Shown in pieces: positions 22,284 to 33,543 of a DNA stretch of 64,000 nt. The notes under the pieces were generated by a model. The model saw only the letters and a list, made by a program, of their open reading frames with translations, was not told where the DNA came from and made no database searches. A program made the position numbers and the translations under genes. Each line of letters starts with the position of its first letter. Positions within the stretch are counted from its first letter, which is position 1. The DNA is taken from NCBI GenBank assembly GCA_011799875.1, contig CM022303.1, positions 281,562,850 through 281,626,849 of the forward strand, in the 5' to 3' direction. The stretch is from Thinopyrum elongatum (lineage: Eukaryota; Streptophyta; Magnoliopsida; Poales; Poaceae).

Positions 22284-22724
22284 GGCCCTGTTTGATAGCA
22301 AAGTATTAAAAAAATGCAGTATCAGCAAACTACAGTAATTTAGTCTGCAGGCATAAAATACCATGGTTTTAACATAACAGAGTATTTTAGAGTATTTACA
22401 ATACATAGAACCTGTTTGGCTGTGGCGTGCGCAGTGCTGTAAGTTTAGATGGCTAGCTATTAGCGCTGCAAACAATCGCACCTAGCTAGCCGTTGCATTC
22501 AACTAATCGACTGGCTTGTTTCTTTTGCTTGCTCTGTTTTAAAAAAAGAGGTCCAAGGTTCTTTTTTTTATGCAGAGAAATTACTACAGTTTTGAGAATA
22601 CTCTAGTTTTAATAACACAGTATTTAGTGCTAGCCAAACAGGTCACAGTAAATATAACTATGGTATCTGAAAAAACTGTAGTATTCTTAGAATACTTAGA
22701 AAATACTTTGCTATCAAACAGGCC
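22284..22724. mobile_element. 441-bp MITE with GGCCTGTTTGATAGC-type TIRs and GTA flanks
   Basis: The left end reads GGCCCTGTTTGATAGCAAAG and the right end, inverted, GGCCTGTTTGATAGCAAAG. Both are flanked by GTA (22281-22283, 22725-22727). A 3-bp duplication fits PIF/Harbinger or CACTA elements, although Harbinger normally prefers TTA/TAA. No transposase is present. A second pair of inverted ends lies inside. Confidence 0.75.
22415..22645. mobile_element. Inner inverted-repeat element inside the 441-bp MITE
   Basis: ACCTGTTTGGCT near 22411-22425 and AGCCAAACAGGT near 22630-22643 form a second inverted pair, not explained by the outer TIRs. No clear target duplication is visible. Confidence 0.45.
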
Positions 22725-23787
22725 GTAATTTGCCATATTTTCTAAAGTACGGAAATAATTCCGCCCAGACAGCCGTAACTGAACATACCAACTCCAACCC
22801 TCATCCCGCTCACTCTCGACCTTCACACTTACCACAAAATCCGCTTAACTTGTGTTCTAAGTGAGCCAGTGATCACCACAGCTGTGGCAGCCAGCAGCAA
22901 GGGCCAAGAGTGGCAACCGCCTTCCCATCTTAGTGCTAGTACCTCATGGTTCTATAGTGGACCTACTCTTCATCCCGGACTCAACCACAACGGCGCTACG
23001 CTCAGCGTTGCCATGGAAATAGAAAGCTATGAATAGAAATGTTCGTCCAAAGCATGAAAAATGTCAATGTGTCTCTCCTTTTCCCGCCCTCACGCGTGCA
23101 TGCCTCATTCGTGGTACAAATTTATTTATCCCTTAGAGAAGAGCAAAAAAAGTTTCCCCTCACTTTTCGGCTTCTATAGTTAATTGCATGTGCGTTGCAA
23201 TGGGGGCACACATAGTCTGATATTCTCGATTAATCTTTTTTCCCATTAAATCACTCTTGTTCCATCCATTATCTTTATCTCTCCACCTCCCCGGTCCAAA
23301 CTCGCCACCTCTGTCCCTCATACAAACATTTTGAAATTTGAACCCATAATGGTGCAGATGCGGTAAATTTCACAGCTTGTGTTAGTAAAGTGTGCCTGCT
23401 GTTTTGGATACCTTTGTCACTCGCACAAACACTTCCAAGTTCAAACCCAAAATGGTGCAGATGTGGTATATTTCACAGCTTGTATTTATGATTTCGTGGC
23501 TGTAAACCTACCCCCCCTCTCCCTCCCTCCATCTCCCAAGGGCTTTTATTTTCAACAGTGAACTTGGAACTAAAAATGTGAGAATAATACTTTCTTCCCA
23601 AATATGCATACATGGAATTTGTAGAAGCCAATTTATTGAATAAGGGAAATATCATGTTTCTATTGCACTTTCACATGAGTTGCAAAAATAATATATGGAT
23701 ATCGGTCATGAGCTTCAGGTCACATGAATCAGTTCGTCCATTGGCACAATTACAAACACGGAAACTTCAATTGTCCAAAATACAAGG
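22725..23787. other. Unassigned host sequence
   Basis: No supported gene. It holds a tandem duplication of about 103 bp (23341-23390 and 23443-23490, sharing AATGGTGCAGATGTGGTA-like cores) and, near 23187-23210, a decayed copy of the CATGTGCGTTGCAATGGG motif related to the Helitron end at 21475. Confidence 0.5.
23783..23787. repeat. Target site duplication CAAGG, left copy
   Basis: Same five bases at 37193-37197. Defines the insertion of the TAT element. Confidence 0.95.
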
Positions 23788-24383
23788 TATCGTGGGAGTA
23801 AGTCTGACAGTAAGAATAGGGGGTACGTAGGAGGAGGCAGGATCCTAGCTACAGTGAGGTTGTGCACGCAAGATTTACGAGTTCGGGCCCTTCTCGGAGG
23901 AAGTAACAGCCCTACGTCTCGGTGCCCGGAGGCTTGGTCGACTGGATTATGCGTGAAGTTACAGGGGGTGCGAACCCTTGTGCCAGTGGAGGGGGGTGGC
24001 TTATATAGAGTGCGCCAGGACCCCAGCCAGCCCACCTTACAAGGGGTTCAATGTACATTAAGGTGAGACGTTTCTGGTAACGCCAATAGTAAAGACATAT
24101 AAATGATCATTAAGACTACGGAGTGAACGCCTGACCGTTGCCATCCTGAGTGACCTTAGATCTTCTGTACTCCGAGTGGTTTCTGGTATGGTCGAATGAT
24201 GATACCATGGTCGAATGGAATTGGGTTATCCGAGTGAACTGTTGGTCGAGTGGGTTGCACCCTGAGGTGATTTTAGTCGGTAGATGATGCTATCCTTTGA
24301 ATGCCTTTGGCTTTAGAGCAGTATCCTTGGGAAGGGTGTCTAGGTCAGGCCTATTACCCTACCCTAGGTACATGTCATCGTCA
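23788..24383 (-). repeat. 3' LTR of the TAT element
   Basis: 596 bp. The plus-strand start is TATCGTGGGAG where the other LTR has TGTCGTGGGAG, so the terminal TG is mutated. TATA-like TATATAA at 24001-24007, minus strand. Confidence 0.95.
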
Positions 24384-24393
24384 TTAGCCCCCG
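24384..24393 (-). other. Polypurine tract of the TAT element
   Basis: CGGGGGCTAA on the minus strand, directly before the LTR. Confidence 0.75.
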
Positions 24394-24799
24394 AATGGAT
24401 CTGGGTCCGAGTGGAGAAGGGGTTGAAGATAGTTTCGACCCGATTTATATGCTTCAGAGGCATTTTAACCGGGCCGGTGATCTATGTAAAAACTTCAACT
24501 TCATTTCCAGTCACCTAGGTCCATTCAGAGGTTGTCGAGTGAACTTTGCTGATAGGCTCCGAGTGTTGGTATGGTATAAAACCTTTGGCACGATTGGTCG
24601 CACTGTCGCTCCCGGATCTCACGGGATTCAAAATTTGGAGAAGCGCGCTGGACGGAGAGAACCGCAGTAAACGGAGCAGATTAGGCAGGGACGCCTCGAT
24701 TCTCACACCACCTTTTTCGCCACGTACCGAGTGCGTGACTGTTGCGGGAGTTGATAGGATTGCTTGGGCCCACGAGTCAGCCACTCGGAAGCAGGCCCA

Positions 24800-24806
24800 T
24801 ATAAGG
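24800..24806 (+). promoter_or_regulatory. TATA box of the antisense accessory gene
   Basis: TATAAGG in the context GGCCCATATAAGGCG. It lies about 118 bp upstream of the ATG at 24924 and is followed by a C/T-rich leader. It gives the plus-strand gene a promoter inside the minus-strand element. Confidence 0.6.
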
Positions 24807-24923
24807 CGTCGGGGCCGTAGTGTTTGTACAGTGCGCCCCATTCCCCTCCTTCTCCCTCAGCTTCTCCACCGCATTCACCTCCACCCTCGACGACGTCGCC
24901 CCGCCCGAGCGCAGCCTACTGCG

Positions 24924-27900
24924 ATGGGAAAGGACAAGACGGCGGCCTTGGAGCGTGCGAAGAAGGCGACGGCGAAGGCGAAGGGCAAGAAGACGAGCCA
25001 GGGGGGTCGTCGTTGAGATCTGGCCTGCCACCTAGCTGGATCCAGGGCGATTGGATTCAATCCATGATTCAGCAAGAGGATCTGGTCGAGAGGGGCTTGA
25101 TTGCCCATGGATCCTGGAGGCTGCCAGGCGATGAGACCGAGCCGCGGCCGCAGGAGGGTGAGTGCGTCCTCCTCGCGACCCACGTCGACCGTGGTTTTTC
25201 CCTGCCTCCTCATCCTTTTTTCCGGGGTTTTTTGAACTTTTTTGGAGCCCAACTTCATCACTTTTCCCCCAACACCTTCACATACCTCGCTGCGTTTGTT
25301 TCCATGTGTGAGAATTTCCTGGGTTGTCGACCGCATTGGGGTCTCTTCAAACACATCTTTACTTGCCGCTCTCAGTCTGTGAAAAAGGCTAATCCGAGTG
25401 ATGAGAGGACGCACATGATCCAGATGTGCGGAGGTCTAGGGATCCAGATGAGAGGTAAAAGCACTTTTCCACCTATGACTCTTCCTGATTCAGTCAGAGG
25501 GTGGCAGTCGACCTGGTTTTATTGTAAGGACAAACCAACCCCTTGTCAGTCGACTGGCCTTCCCCCCTTCACCATGGAGAGAATTGAGAAGCCCTCTTCC
25601 TTGAAAGTGACTCCTGCAAAAAAGGTGGAGGTGACTATGTTGGTTGAACGAGTAGTCCAACTTGTCCGTGACGGTGTGACTGGCATGGATTTGCTAGAGG
25701 TGTTTCTCAGTCGCCGCATCCAGCCGCTCCATGCCCACGATCATCCTATGTGGATGTACTCGGGTACTGATGATACCACTCGGATCCACCCGGAGGAAGT
25801 TGCCGAGGAGACGGTGGCGCAGTGGTTGCAGGGCATCACTGGAAACAAAGACAACCCCAGGGGGTCCAGGAGAATTCCACCACTCGACGCTGCTAACGAA
25901 CCAGACAAGGTCTGACCTTTGGTGCCGAGTGACTTTTACTCTGATTTGTAAACTGTCTTTGGAACCGACTGATACTTGTTCAATTCTTTGCCTCGCAGAT
26001 TTATACTGAGATGTACTCGATGCCCAACCGAGAGCAGGATCCGGAGGGAGAGGCTAGTGGAGGGGAAAGCAGCGACTGGCAATCTGATGGAGAAGAAGAG
26101 GAGGAGGGCGAGGACTCAAGCAGCAGTGAGGAAGTCGACTCTCCACCTCGCTCTGAAAAACGCTCCAAGCAGACCCATGATCCAGCAAGTGTCCGTGGCA
26201 GAGCGGCTGCATCGACTGTGCAGACTTCGAAGCGCACTCGGACATCCTCCCCCGCGCCGACTGAGAAGGCCTCGAAGCAGCTCAAGGTTGCGCCTTCAAA
26301 GCCCCGGAAGGCCTTGCCTAAGATCAAGGTTAACGTTCCCGTTACCTCTGCGTAAGTGTTTTGTTTCCACTCTTTGCTCAGGGACTCTTATATTTATTGT
26401 CGACTCATCCTCTTGCTTGACCGAGTGAGTTCTGAAACTTGCAGTGCTACTACTTCTGGGACTTCCATGAATCTTTACAAGGATGATGATGAGAAAATTG
26501 AAGACGCAGCCACTTCCAAAGCCGGTATGACTCTAACATCTTGTCTTCATTTTGTCAATTGATTCTTCAGTCGACTGAACTCTTGCAGTTGAGTCTTTCG
26601 CAGTGCCGCAAAATATTATTGAACTTCCAGACGACGATGAAGAAATGCCCCAGAAGCCCGTGGGAAGGAGGGGCAGGACTTCGGGTAGGAGGGCGCCAGC
26701 CAGCAAGGAACCTCAGATGACATCAGCGCCAGAACCAGTGATCCAGCAGTCCGGGGACCTCAATTGGGTTTCTGTTACATTTGTTGATCCTGTGTCGACT
26801 GAACGTCCTTCGGCGTCGACCACTCAAGCCCCTGCCTCGTCCGTGCAACTCCATGCCTTAGACCCTCAGGCTGCTGCGACTGTCCCACCAACTCCGCTCT
26901 TCGTCACCCATCATGTCCCGGAGGATCCAGTGAATGCTGCCAAGGAGGCTATACGCCAGGCAGGTCTTATGATGGAGCAGATGAAGGTGGTGCATGAAGC
27001 CAGTCAGGCTGCTTATGATGCCAGCTCAGCTCTCCAGACCAACGTCCAGGTTAGCTGATTTCCGACTGATCTTTAGCTCATCGCTTGTTCTGTTAGGAAA
27101 TGGTACTTGAAAACTGCTGCTTTATTATCCGTAAGATATCCGTGGATGAGCGTTTTGGAACCTTTAATGTGCATCTATTGCCAGTTTGCATCTTGTATCT
27201 GTACACCCACTGGGTGTTTCAACTTTTGCTGAGTAGTTTTTCCACTTGTGTCGACTAGGTCGCGTCGAGTGTGTCTTTGAACCAGTGGGGGCACGCAGAG
27301 TGCACCCACTGAGTGTAGTCCCCGAGGCCACCGTCAAATGTTTGATTCGGCGGGGGTCTTTGAACAAAAAATTTCTTGACGGATCTTCCACTCGGTCTGG
27401 GTGGACCATGTCGAGTGGAATCTGGACCAGTGGGGGCACGCTGAGTGCACCCACTGGGTGTAGTCCCCGAGACCGTAGTCGACTGCGGGCAGTCGACTGT
27501 GGTCTGAGAATAACTGTTGTCTTGTTTTTTTTACGTCTCTCTCTCGACTGGGCAGACCAAGTCGATTGAAAAGTCGAACCAGTGGGGGCACGCCAAGTGC
27601 ACCCACTGGGTGTAGTCCCCGAGACTACTGTCAAATGTTTGATTCGGCAGTGGTCTTAGAACTCTTTTTGCCATGATGACTTGAACTTTGTATCTTATCG
27701 CTCGGAAGCAATCAATCTTTGTTCCTGTCGACTGACGTATCTTATTCGTGGATTGCATAAATCTTGTGAGTTCGGGGCCCAGTTTGCTGAATTGAAGAAG
27801 AAACAGGCCCAGCTCAATCTCGACCTGGAGCTGGCTAGGGAGAACTTGCAAAAGGCTAAGGATGAAGCAGCTGCCATGGGAGGTAATAACTTGCCGACTG

Positions 27901-28864
27901 CCTGTCTTGCCATCTTTTCTTTTCGCCCCTTGAACCGAGTGACTCCACTCGAACAGATGTGCGTAGTGAAAACAGACAACTCCAAGCTCGTCTGAAGAAT
28001 GTTATTTCTTTAGACAAAATGAAGCAGGCTCTGGAGCAGAAGGACCTCGACCTTGCAGCAGCACAGAAGATGGCGCGGGAGAAAACCGAACTTGCCGACA
28101 AGAAGCTGGCTTCAGTCGGTAAGTTAGAAGAAGAAAACACCAAACTGAAGACTGCCATTGACGAAGCCAACAAAGAAGCAACGCGACTGAAGAAGGACAA
28201 GGGGGTTCTGACTGACAAAGTTGAAGACCTCACTCGGAAGAGGGACGAGCTGGAGAACTATCTGGGAGGGCTTGCCAAGAAAATGTTCCTTATGCTTGAA
28301 GGTACTTTCTCCTTCCGACTGATTTGTTATTGTCGACTCGTCATATAGCTATTGATTCACCATTTACCTGTGTGTACAGAATTCTGCCAGAACTTCGAGG
28401 AGGAGACTGGGCGGATTGAAATGAGCTTGGACCCCATCAACTCTCCAATTAAGGATGAAGCTGCCATGAACGTGCTCCGATTAGAATCTCGTCTTGCCAG
28501 TACCATGTACTACCTCGCCCGACTGAAAGTGGCGATGTCGCGGGTCGACACTGCGCTCTGGCCAAGGGTGACATTCCAGAATGATCTCGAGTCTCTGATG
28601 ACTTGACTCAACGAGATCCTTGGTCAAGTGCAGGAATGGAAGAAGTCGTCTGCTCGCTGTGGAGCTGACGTGGCTCTATCTCTGGTTCGTGTCCACTGCA
28701 AAGAGGCCAAGGAAGAAAAGCTAGCAACACTCAAGGTCGCCAACACCAAGAAGCTTCAATTCCAGTCCTTCATGGAGACCTTCATTGAAGCAGCCACTCG
28801 TATTGCAGATGGAATTGACCTGGATGAGTTCGTCGAGCTTGCCAGCCCTCCTCCTGCGGAGTGA
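24924..28864 (+). pseudogene. Spliced antisense accessory gene of the TAT element (Transposase_28 / putative gypsy-type transposon domain)
   Basis: Seven exons can be read: 24924-25909, 25999-26351, 26445-26524, 26589-27049, 27759-27882, 27957-28301 and 28380-28864. Introns have GT donors, and phases agree. Exon 1 holds the conserved domain (LVERGLIAHGSWRLPGDE, then FFRGFLNFFGAQLHHFSPN and FLGCRPHWGLFKHIF). Exons 2-4 are acidic, Ser/Pro-rich and low complexity. Exons 5-7 are coiled-coil-like (ELKKKQAQLNLDLELAREN). Lesions: a frameshift in the G-run at 24998-25004, an AT in place of AG at the exon 5 acceptor (27757-27758), and an in-frame TGA at 28604-28606. Function unknown; the domain name is historical and no transposase activity has to follow. 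Confidence 0.8.
27240..27640. repeat. Three hairpin-forming repeats in intron 4 of the accessory gene
   Basis: The unit (A)CCAGTGGGGGCACGC, then GTGCACCCACTGGGTGTAG and TCCCCGAG occurs at about 27281, 27425 and 27578. CCAGTGGG pairs with CCCACTGG in each unit. GTCGAC-type motifs fill the spacers. Confidence 0.75.
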
Positions 28865-28919
28865 ACGAACTTTATGTCTTGCTTAAATTTGCCTCAGAAT
28901 GCCGAGTGATTTTGTAACC

Positions 28920-29260
28920 GTTAAACTCCTTCGGGCCTGATGTCCGAGCACTTTTATCCGCGGTTCTGAATCTTGCGAGATTTATCTGAACTTGGTTTTT
29001 CTTTGAATACGGTGTCTTTGGCTTTACCGCTTTTGAATCTCTTGACTCCGAGTGGAACTTGTCTTTTCGCTCGGAACAGATATTTGTACTTGTGATGCAG
29101 CTCCAAGGAGAAAGTTGCAGACGACCTGCACCTCGTCGTCCTTGCGGATCGGGATGGAGCGTACCTTGTACTTGTGGCGCAGCTCTGAGGAGAAGGTCGC
29201 AGACGACCTGCACCTCGTCATCCTTGCGGATCAGGACGGAGCGTGTGGCCAAGTCCCCGA
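28920..29260. other. Spacer between accessory gene and tandem array
   Basis: Contains a direct duplication of about 76 bp (29086-29160 and 29163-29235; shared core AAGGTCGCAGACGACCTGCA or close) that short frames read through. No separate gene is supported. Confidence 0.55.
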
Positions 29261-30210
29261 GTGAGAGGATCGCTCTTCACTCAGAGCGTGTTTTAACTTA
29301 GGCGAGTACGAGACTGCAGCTAAGCCCCCGAGTGAGAGGGTTGCTCTTCACTCGGTAAGATTTTTCCAAACTTAGGCGAGTACGGAACTGCAGCTAAGCC
29401 CCCGAGTGAGAGGGTTGCTCTTCACTCGGTAGGATTTTTTCAAACTTAGGCGAGTACAGAACTGCAGCTAAGCCCCGAGTGAGAGGGTTGCTCTTCACTC
29501 GGTAGGATTTTTTCAAACTTAGGCGAGTACTGCCGCTAAGCCCCCGAGTGAGAGGGTTGCTCTTCACTCGGTAGGATTTTTTTCAAACTTAGGCGAGTAC
29601 GGAACTGCAGCTAAGCCCCCCGAGTGAGAGGGTTGCTCTTCACTCGGTAGGATTTTTTCAAACTTAGGCAGAGTACGGAACTGCAGCTAAGAGCCCCCGA
29701 GTGAGAGGGTTGCTCTTCACTCGGTAGGATTTTTTCAAACTTAGGCGAGTACGGAACTGCAGCTAAGCCCCCGAGTGAGAGGGTTGCTCTTCACTCGGTA
29801 GGATTTTTTCAAACTTAGGCGAGTACGGAACTGTAGCTAAGCCCCCGAGTGAGAGGGTTGCTCTTCACTCGGTAGGATTTTTCCAAACTTAGGCGAATCG
29901 GGTTCGTAGCTAAGCCTCCGAGTGAGAAGGTTGCTCTTCACCCGGAGTTTGTTTTTGAACTTAGGCGAATCGGGTTCGCAGCTAAGCCTCTGAGTGAGAA
30001 GGTTGTTCTTTACTCGGAGTTTGTTTTTGAACTTAGGCGAATCGGGTTCGCAACTAAGCCTCCGAGTGAGAAGGTTGCCTGTCACTCGGAGTTTGTTTTT
30101 GAAACTTAGGTGAATCGGGTTCGCAGCTAAGCCTCCGAGTGAGAAGGTTGCCTTTCACTCGGAGTTTGTTTTTGAAACTTAGGCGAATCGGATTTGCAGC
30201 TAAGCCACCC
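29255..30210. repeat. Tandem array of about 13 units of 73 bp, each a hairpin
   Basis: Each unit reads CCGAGTGAGAGGGTTGCTCT, TCACTCGG, a T-rich spacer, then CTTAGGCGAGTACGG and AACTGCAGCTAAGC. CCGAGTGA pairs with TCACTCGG. The units to about 29900 are close to identical; those from 29900 on form a second subtype (GAATCGGGTTCG, GTTTGTTTTTG). The array lies exactly between the 3' ends of pol (30328) and the antisense gene (28864). TAT-lineage 3' regions are known to hold such arrays and to seed satellites. Confidence 0.9.
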
Positions 30211-30327
30211 ACTGGGGGATTTTGAACACATGTATAAGTAACAACAATCATTTAGGAGACTGTAAAACTGTGTCTTTGATAAACAAACTGAGAGGTACTT
30301 CTTATTACATCTCATCAGTCTGAATGT

Positions 30328-32556
30328 TTAAGTATGAAAATGGCGGAGCAGCTCCGCATTCCAAGCGCGTGGCTCGTCTTTCTTCTGTTCCACATTGTAG
30401 AGGTGATATGCTCCGTTGTGGAGCACCTTGGTGACGATGAAGGGACCTTCCCAAGCGGGAGCAAGCTTGTGAGGTCGTTGCTGATCCACTCGGAGCACAA
30501 GGTCTCCTTCCTGAAATGCTCGACCTCTCACGTTTCTGGCATGGAATCGACGAAGGTCTTGCTGATAAATGGTCGACCGGATCAAGGCCATCTCTCTTTC
30601 TTCTTCCAGAAGATCAACAACATCTTGTCGAGCTTGCTCTGCTTCAGCTTCTGAAAAAAGTTCTACTCGGGGCGCGTTGTGAAGCAAATCACTCGGCAAC
30701 ACGACTTCAGCCACATAGACCATGAAGAAGGGAGTCTGACTAGTCGACCGATTTGGTGTTGTTCTCAATCCCCAAAGGACTGACGGTAGCTCATCTACCC
30801 AAGCGCCTGCTGCATGCTTGAGGTCACGCATCAATCGGGGTTTCATCCCTTGGAGAATCAAACCGTTTGCTCTTTCGGCTTGCCCATTCGACTGCGGGTG
30901 GGCGACTGAAGCGTAGTCAACCCGAGTGCCTTGGGATGCACAAAAAGCCTTGAACTCAGCTGAATCGAAGTTTGAACCATTTTCCGTGATGATGCTGTGC
31001 GGAACTCCATATCTGAATGTTAACTCTCTGATGAAGCTGACAGTAGTACTTGAATCGAGGTTTTTGATGGGTTTGGCTTCAATCCATTTAGTGAACTTGT
31101 CGACTGCTACAAGCAGATGAGTGAAGCCACTCCTGCCAGTCCTCAGTGGCCCAACCATATCCAACCCCCAAACAGCAAATGGCCAGATGAGCGGAATGGT
31201 CTTCAAGGCTGATGCAGGCTTGTGGGACATGTTGGAATAGAACTGACAGCCCTCACACTTGTCGACTATTTCTTTTGCCATTTCATTTGCTCGCAGCCAG
31301 AAGAGTCCCGCTCGGTATGCTTTGGCCACAATGGTCCGAGAGGACGCATGGTGACCACAGGTCCCTGAGTGGATATCATTGAGGATCATTCGACCTTCCT
31401 CTGGTGTGATACACCGCTGAGCGACTCCAGTAACACTTTCTCTGTAAAGCCGTCCACCAATCACGGTAAAAGCTTTGGATCGACGGACAATTTGACGGGC
31501 CTCATCTTCATATTCCGGAAGCTCCTTCCTGAGAAGATACGCAATATGCGGCACCGTCCAATCGGGGGTGATGACCAAAACATCCATGATCAAGTCGACC
31601 ACGGCTGGGACTTCGATCTCAGTCGGATCAGTAGAACTCTTAGGTTGTGGAGGCTCTTCTGTGAAGGGATCTTCTTGAACTGATGGGGTATGGAGATGCT
31701 CCAAGAACACATTGCTGGGAATAGGCTCCCGCTTGGAACCTATCTTCGCCAGGTCATCAGCTGCTTGATTCTTGACTCGGGGTATGTGATGGAGCTCTAA
31801 CCCCTCAAACTTCTTTTCCAATTTTCTCACTGCATTGCAATAACCAGTCATAGCCGAACTCCTGATGTCCCACTCCTTCATCACTTGATTGACCACTAAG
31901 TCTGAGTTGCCGTAAACCATTAGGCGACGGACGCCGAGTGAAATGGCCATACGCAACCCGTACAGGAGTGCTTCATATTCAGCTTCATTGTTGGAGGAAT
32001 CAAAGTGAATCTGGAGAACATAACTGAGCTTGTCGCCCCGCGGGGATACCAGGACTACCCCAGCACCAGAACCATTCAGCATCTTGGAACTGTCAAAGAA
32101 CATGGTCCAGTGCTCCGAGTGAGTTCGAGTCGGCTCTTGCTGCTCATTCCACTCGGCCAGGAAATCTGCAATTGCTTGAGACTTAATTGCTTTCTTTGCC
32201 TCAAACTTGATATCTAACGGAAGGAGTTCAATCGCCCACGTTGCCACTCGACCAGTTGCATCTCTATTGTTCAGAATTTCTGACAACAGGGCGTCGCTAA
32301 CGACTGAAACTGAGTGGTTTGAGAAGTAGTGTGCAACTTTCTTCGTGGTCAAGTAAATTCCATAAACAAGCTTCTGATAATGCGGATATCTCTGCTTGGA
32401 TGGAGTCAAGACTTCAGAAATATAATACACTGGGCGCTGAACTTTGTAGGCCTTGCCTTCTTCTTCCTGCTCGACTGTGAGCACTGTGCTGACAACTTGT
32501 CCAGTGGCTGAGATATACAGCAGTAGAGGCTCTTTGCTGATTGGAGCAGCAAGCAC
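30328..32556 (-). pseudogene. TAT-lineage RNase H, second (archaeal-type) RNase H and integrase, 742-aa open segment
   Basis: Last open part of pol. Residues about 1-130 are the degenerate Gypsy RNase H. A second RNase H follows with D155 (FFDSS) and E191 or E193 (NNEAEYEAL), but the third catalytic position in YGNSDL (residue 217, codon 31906-31908) is Asn where relatives have Asp. Integrase has the HHCC finger (CGHHASS, CEGCQF) and core residues D466 (GLDMVGP), E525 (ITENGSNF, codon 30982-30984, normally Asp) and E561 (GQAERAN), spacing D-58-x-35-E. Both changes should abolish catalysis. The C-terminal domain ends VEQKKDEPRAWNAELLRHF. It is in the same frame as the RT and protease segments upstream. 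Confidence 0.9.
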
Positions 32557-33543
32557 CAGCTAGGTGGAAAGCAGGGCTTTGAGCTCCACAAACGCTGCTT
32601 CAGCTTTAGGAGTCCACTCAAACTTATCAGATTTCTTCATCAGTCGGTAAAGAGGTAATGCCTTCTCACCGAGACGAGAAATGAATCGACTCAATGCAGC
32701 CAAACTAGCAGTAAGCTTCTGAACGTCATGCACTCACACTGGGCTTTTCATTCGGAGGATTGCACCGACCTTTTCAGGGTTTGCGTTGATTCCTCACTCG
32801 GAAACAAGGAAACCGAGTAACTTTCCATCGGTTACTCCGAATGTGCACTTCGAAGGATTTAGCTTGATATCATATCTTCTCAGGTTGGCAAAGGTTTCAG
32901 CGAGGTCAGTCAGCAGGTCGGAACTCTTGCGTGACTTAACCACGATGTCATCCATGTATGCTTCCACATTCCGACTGACCTGAGTGAGCAGGCACTTCTG
33001 AATCATGCGAATGAACGTGGCGCCAGCATTTTTAAGACCAAAGGGCATGGTAACATAGCAAAAACACCCGAATGGGGTGATGAAAGCTGTCTTTATTTCG
33101 TCGGGCCCATACAGTCGGATCTGATGGTACCCGGAATATGCATCCAAGAAGGACAATCGCTCACACCCCGCAGTTGAGTTGACTATCTGGTCGATGCGGG
33201 GCAGAGGGAAGTGATCTTTCGGGCAGGCCCGATTGATATGTTTGAAATCGATACACATACGAAGTGATTTGTCTTTCTTGGGGACCATGACAACATTGGC
33301 GAGCCACTCGGAGTGGTATATCTCGCGGATGAACTCAGCTGCCAGAAGCCGAGCTACTTCCTCGCCAATTGCCTTCCTCTTCTCCACGGCGGACCGACGG
33401 AGATGCTCTTTGACAGGTTTTGCTTTTGGGTCGACTCGCAAACGGTGCTCAGCCAGTCCCCTGGGTACACCCGGCATGTCAGATGGTTTCCATGCGAAGA
33501 TGTCCCAGTTCTCACGGAGGAACTGGATGAGCGCTTCTTCCTA
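32557..33543 (-). pseudogene. TAT-lineage reverse transcriptase with in-frame stops
   Basis: The 227-aa open part (32794-33477) has the RT motifs with D112 (FLDAYSGYHQI), FGLKNAGATF and YMDD at 174-177, so the active site is intact. In-frame stops are at 33541-33543 (TAG, before it), 32794-32796 (TGA), 32734-32736 (TGA) and 32560-32562 (TAG). All can be explained by C-to-T changes of CGA or CAG codons, which I infer from related copies. Confidence 0.9.

Noticed and set aside
24998..25004. Frameshift in the G-run as a programmed frameshift
   Set aside because: Plain homopolymer slippage or an assembly error explains it. There is no slippery heptamer with a downstream structure that I can see, and other lesions already disable the gene.
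29255..30210. Array of short regular repeats as a possible CRISPR
   Set aside because: Plant nuclear context, no cas genes, and the whole 73-bp unit is repeated with no unique spacers.
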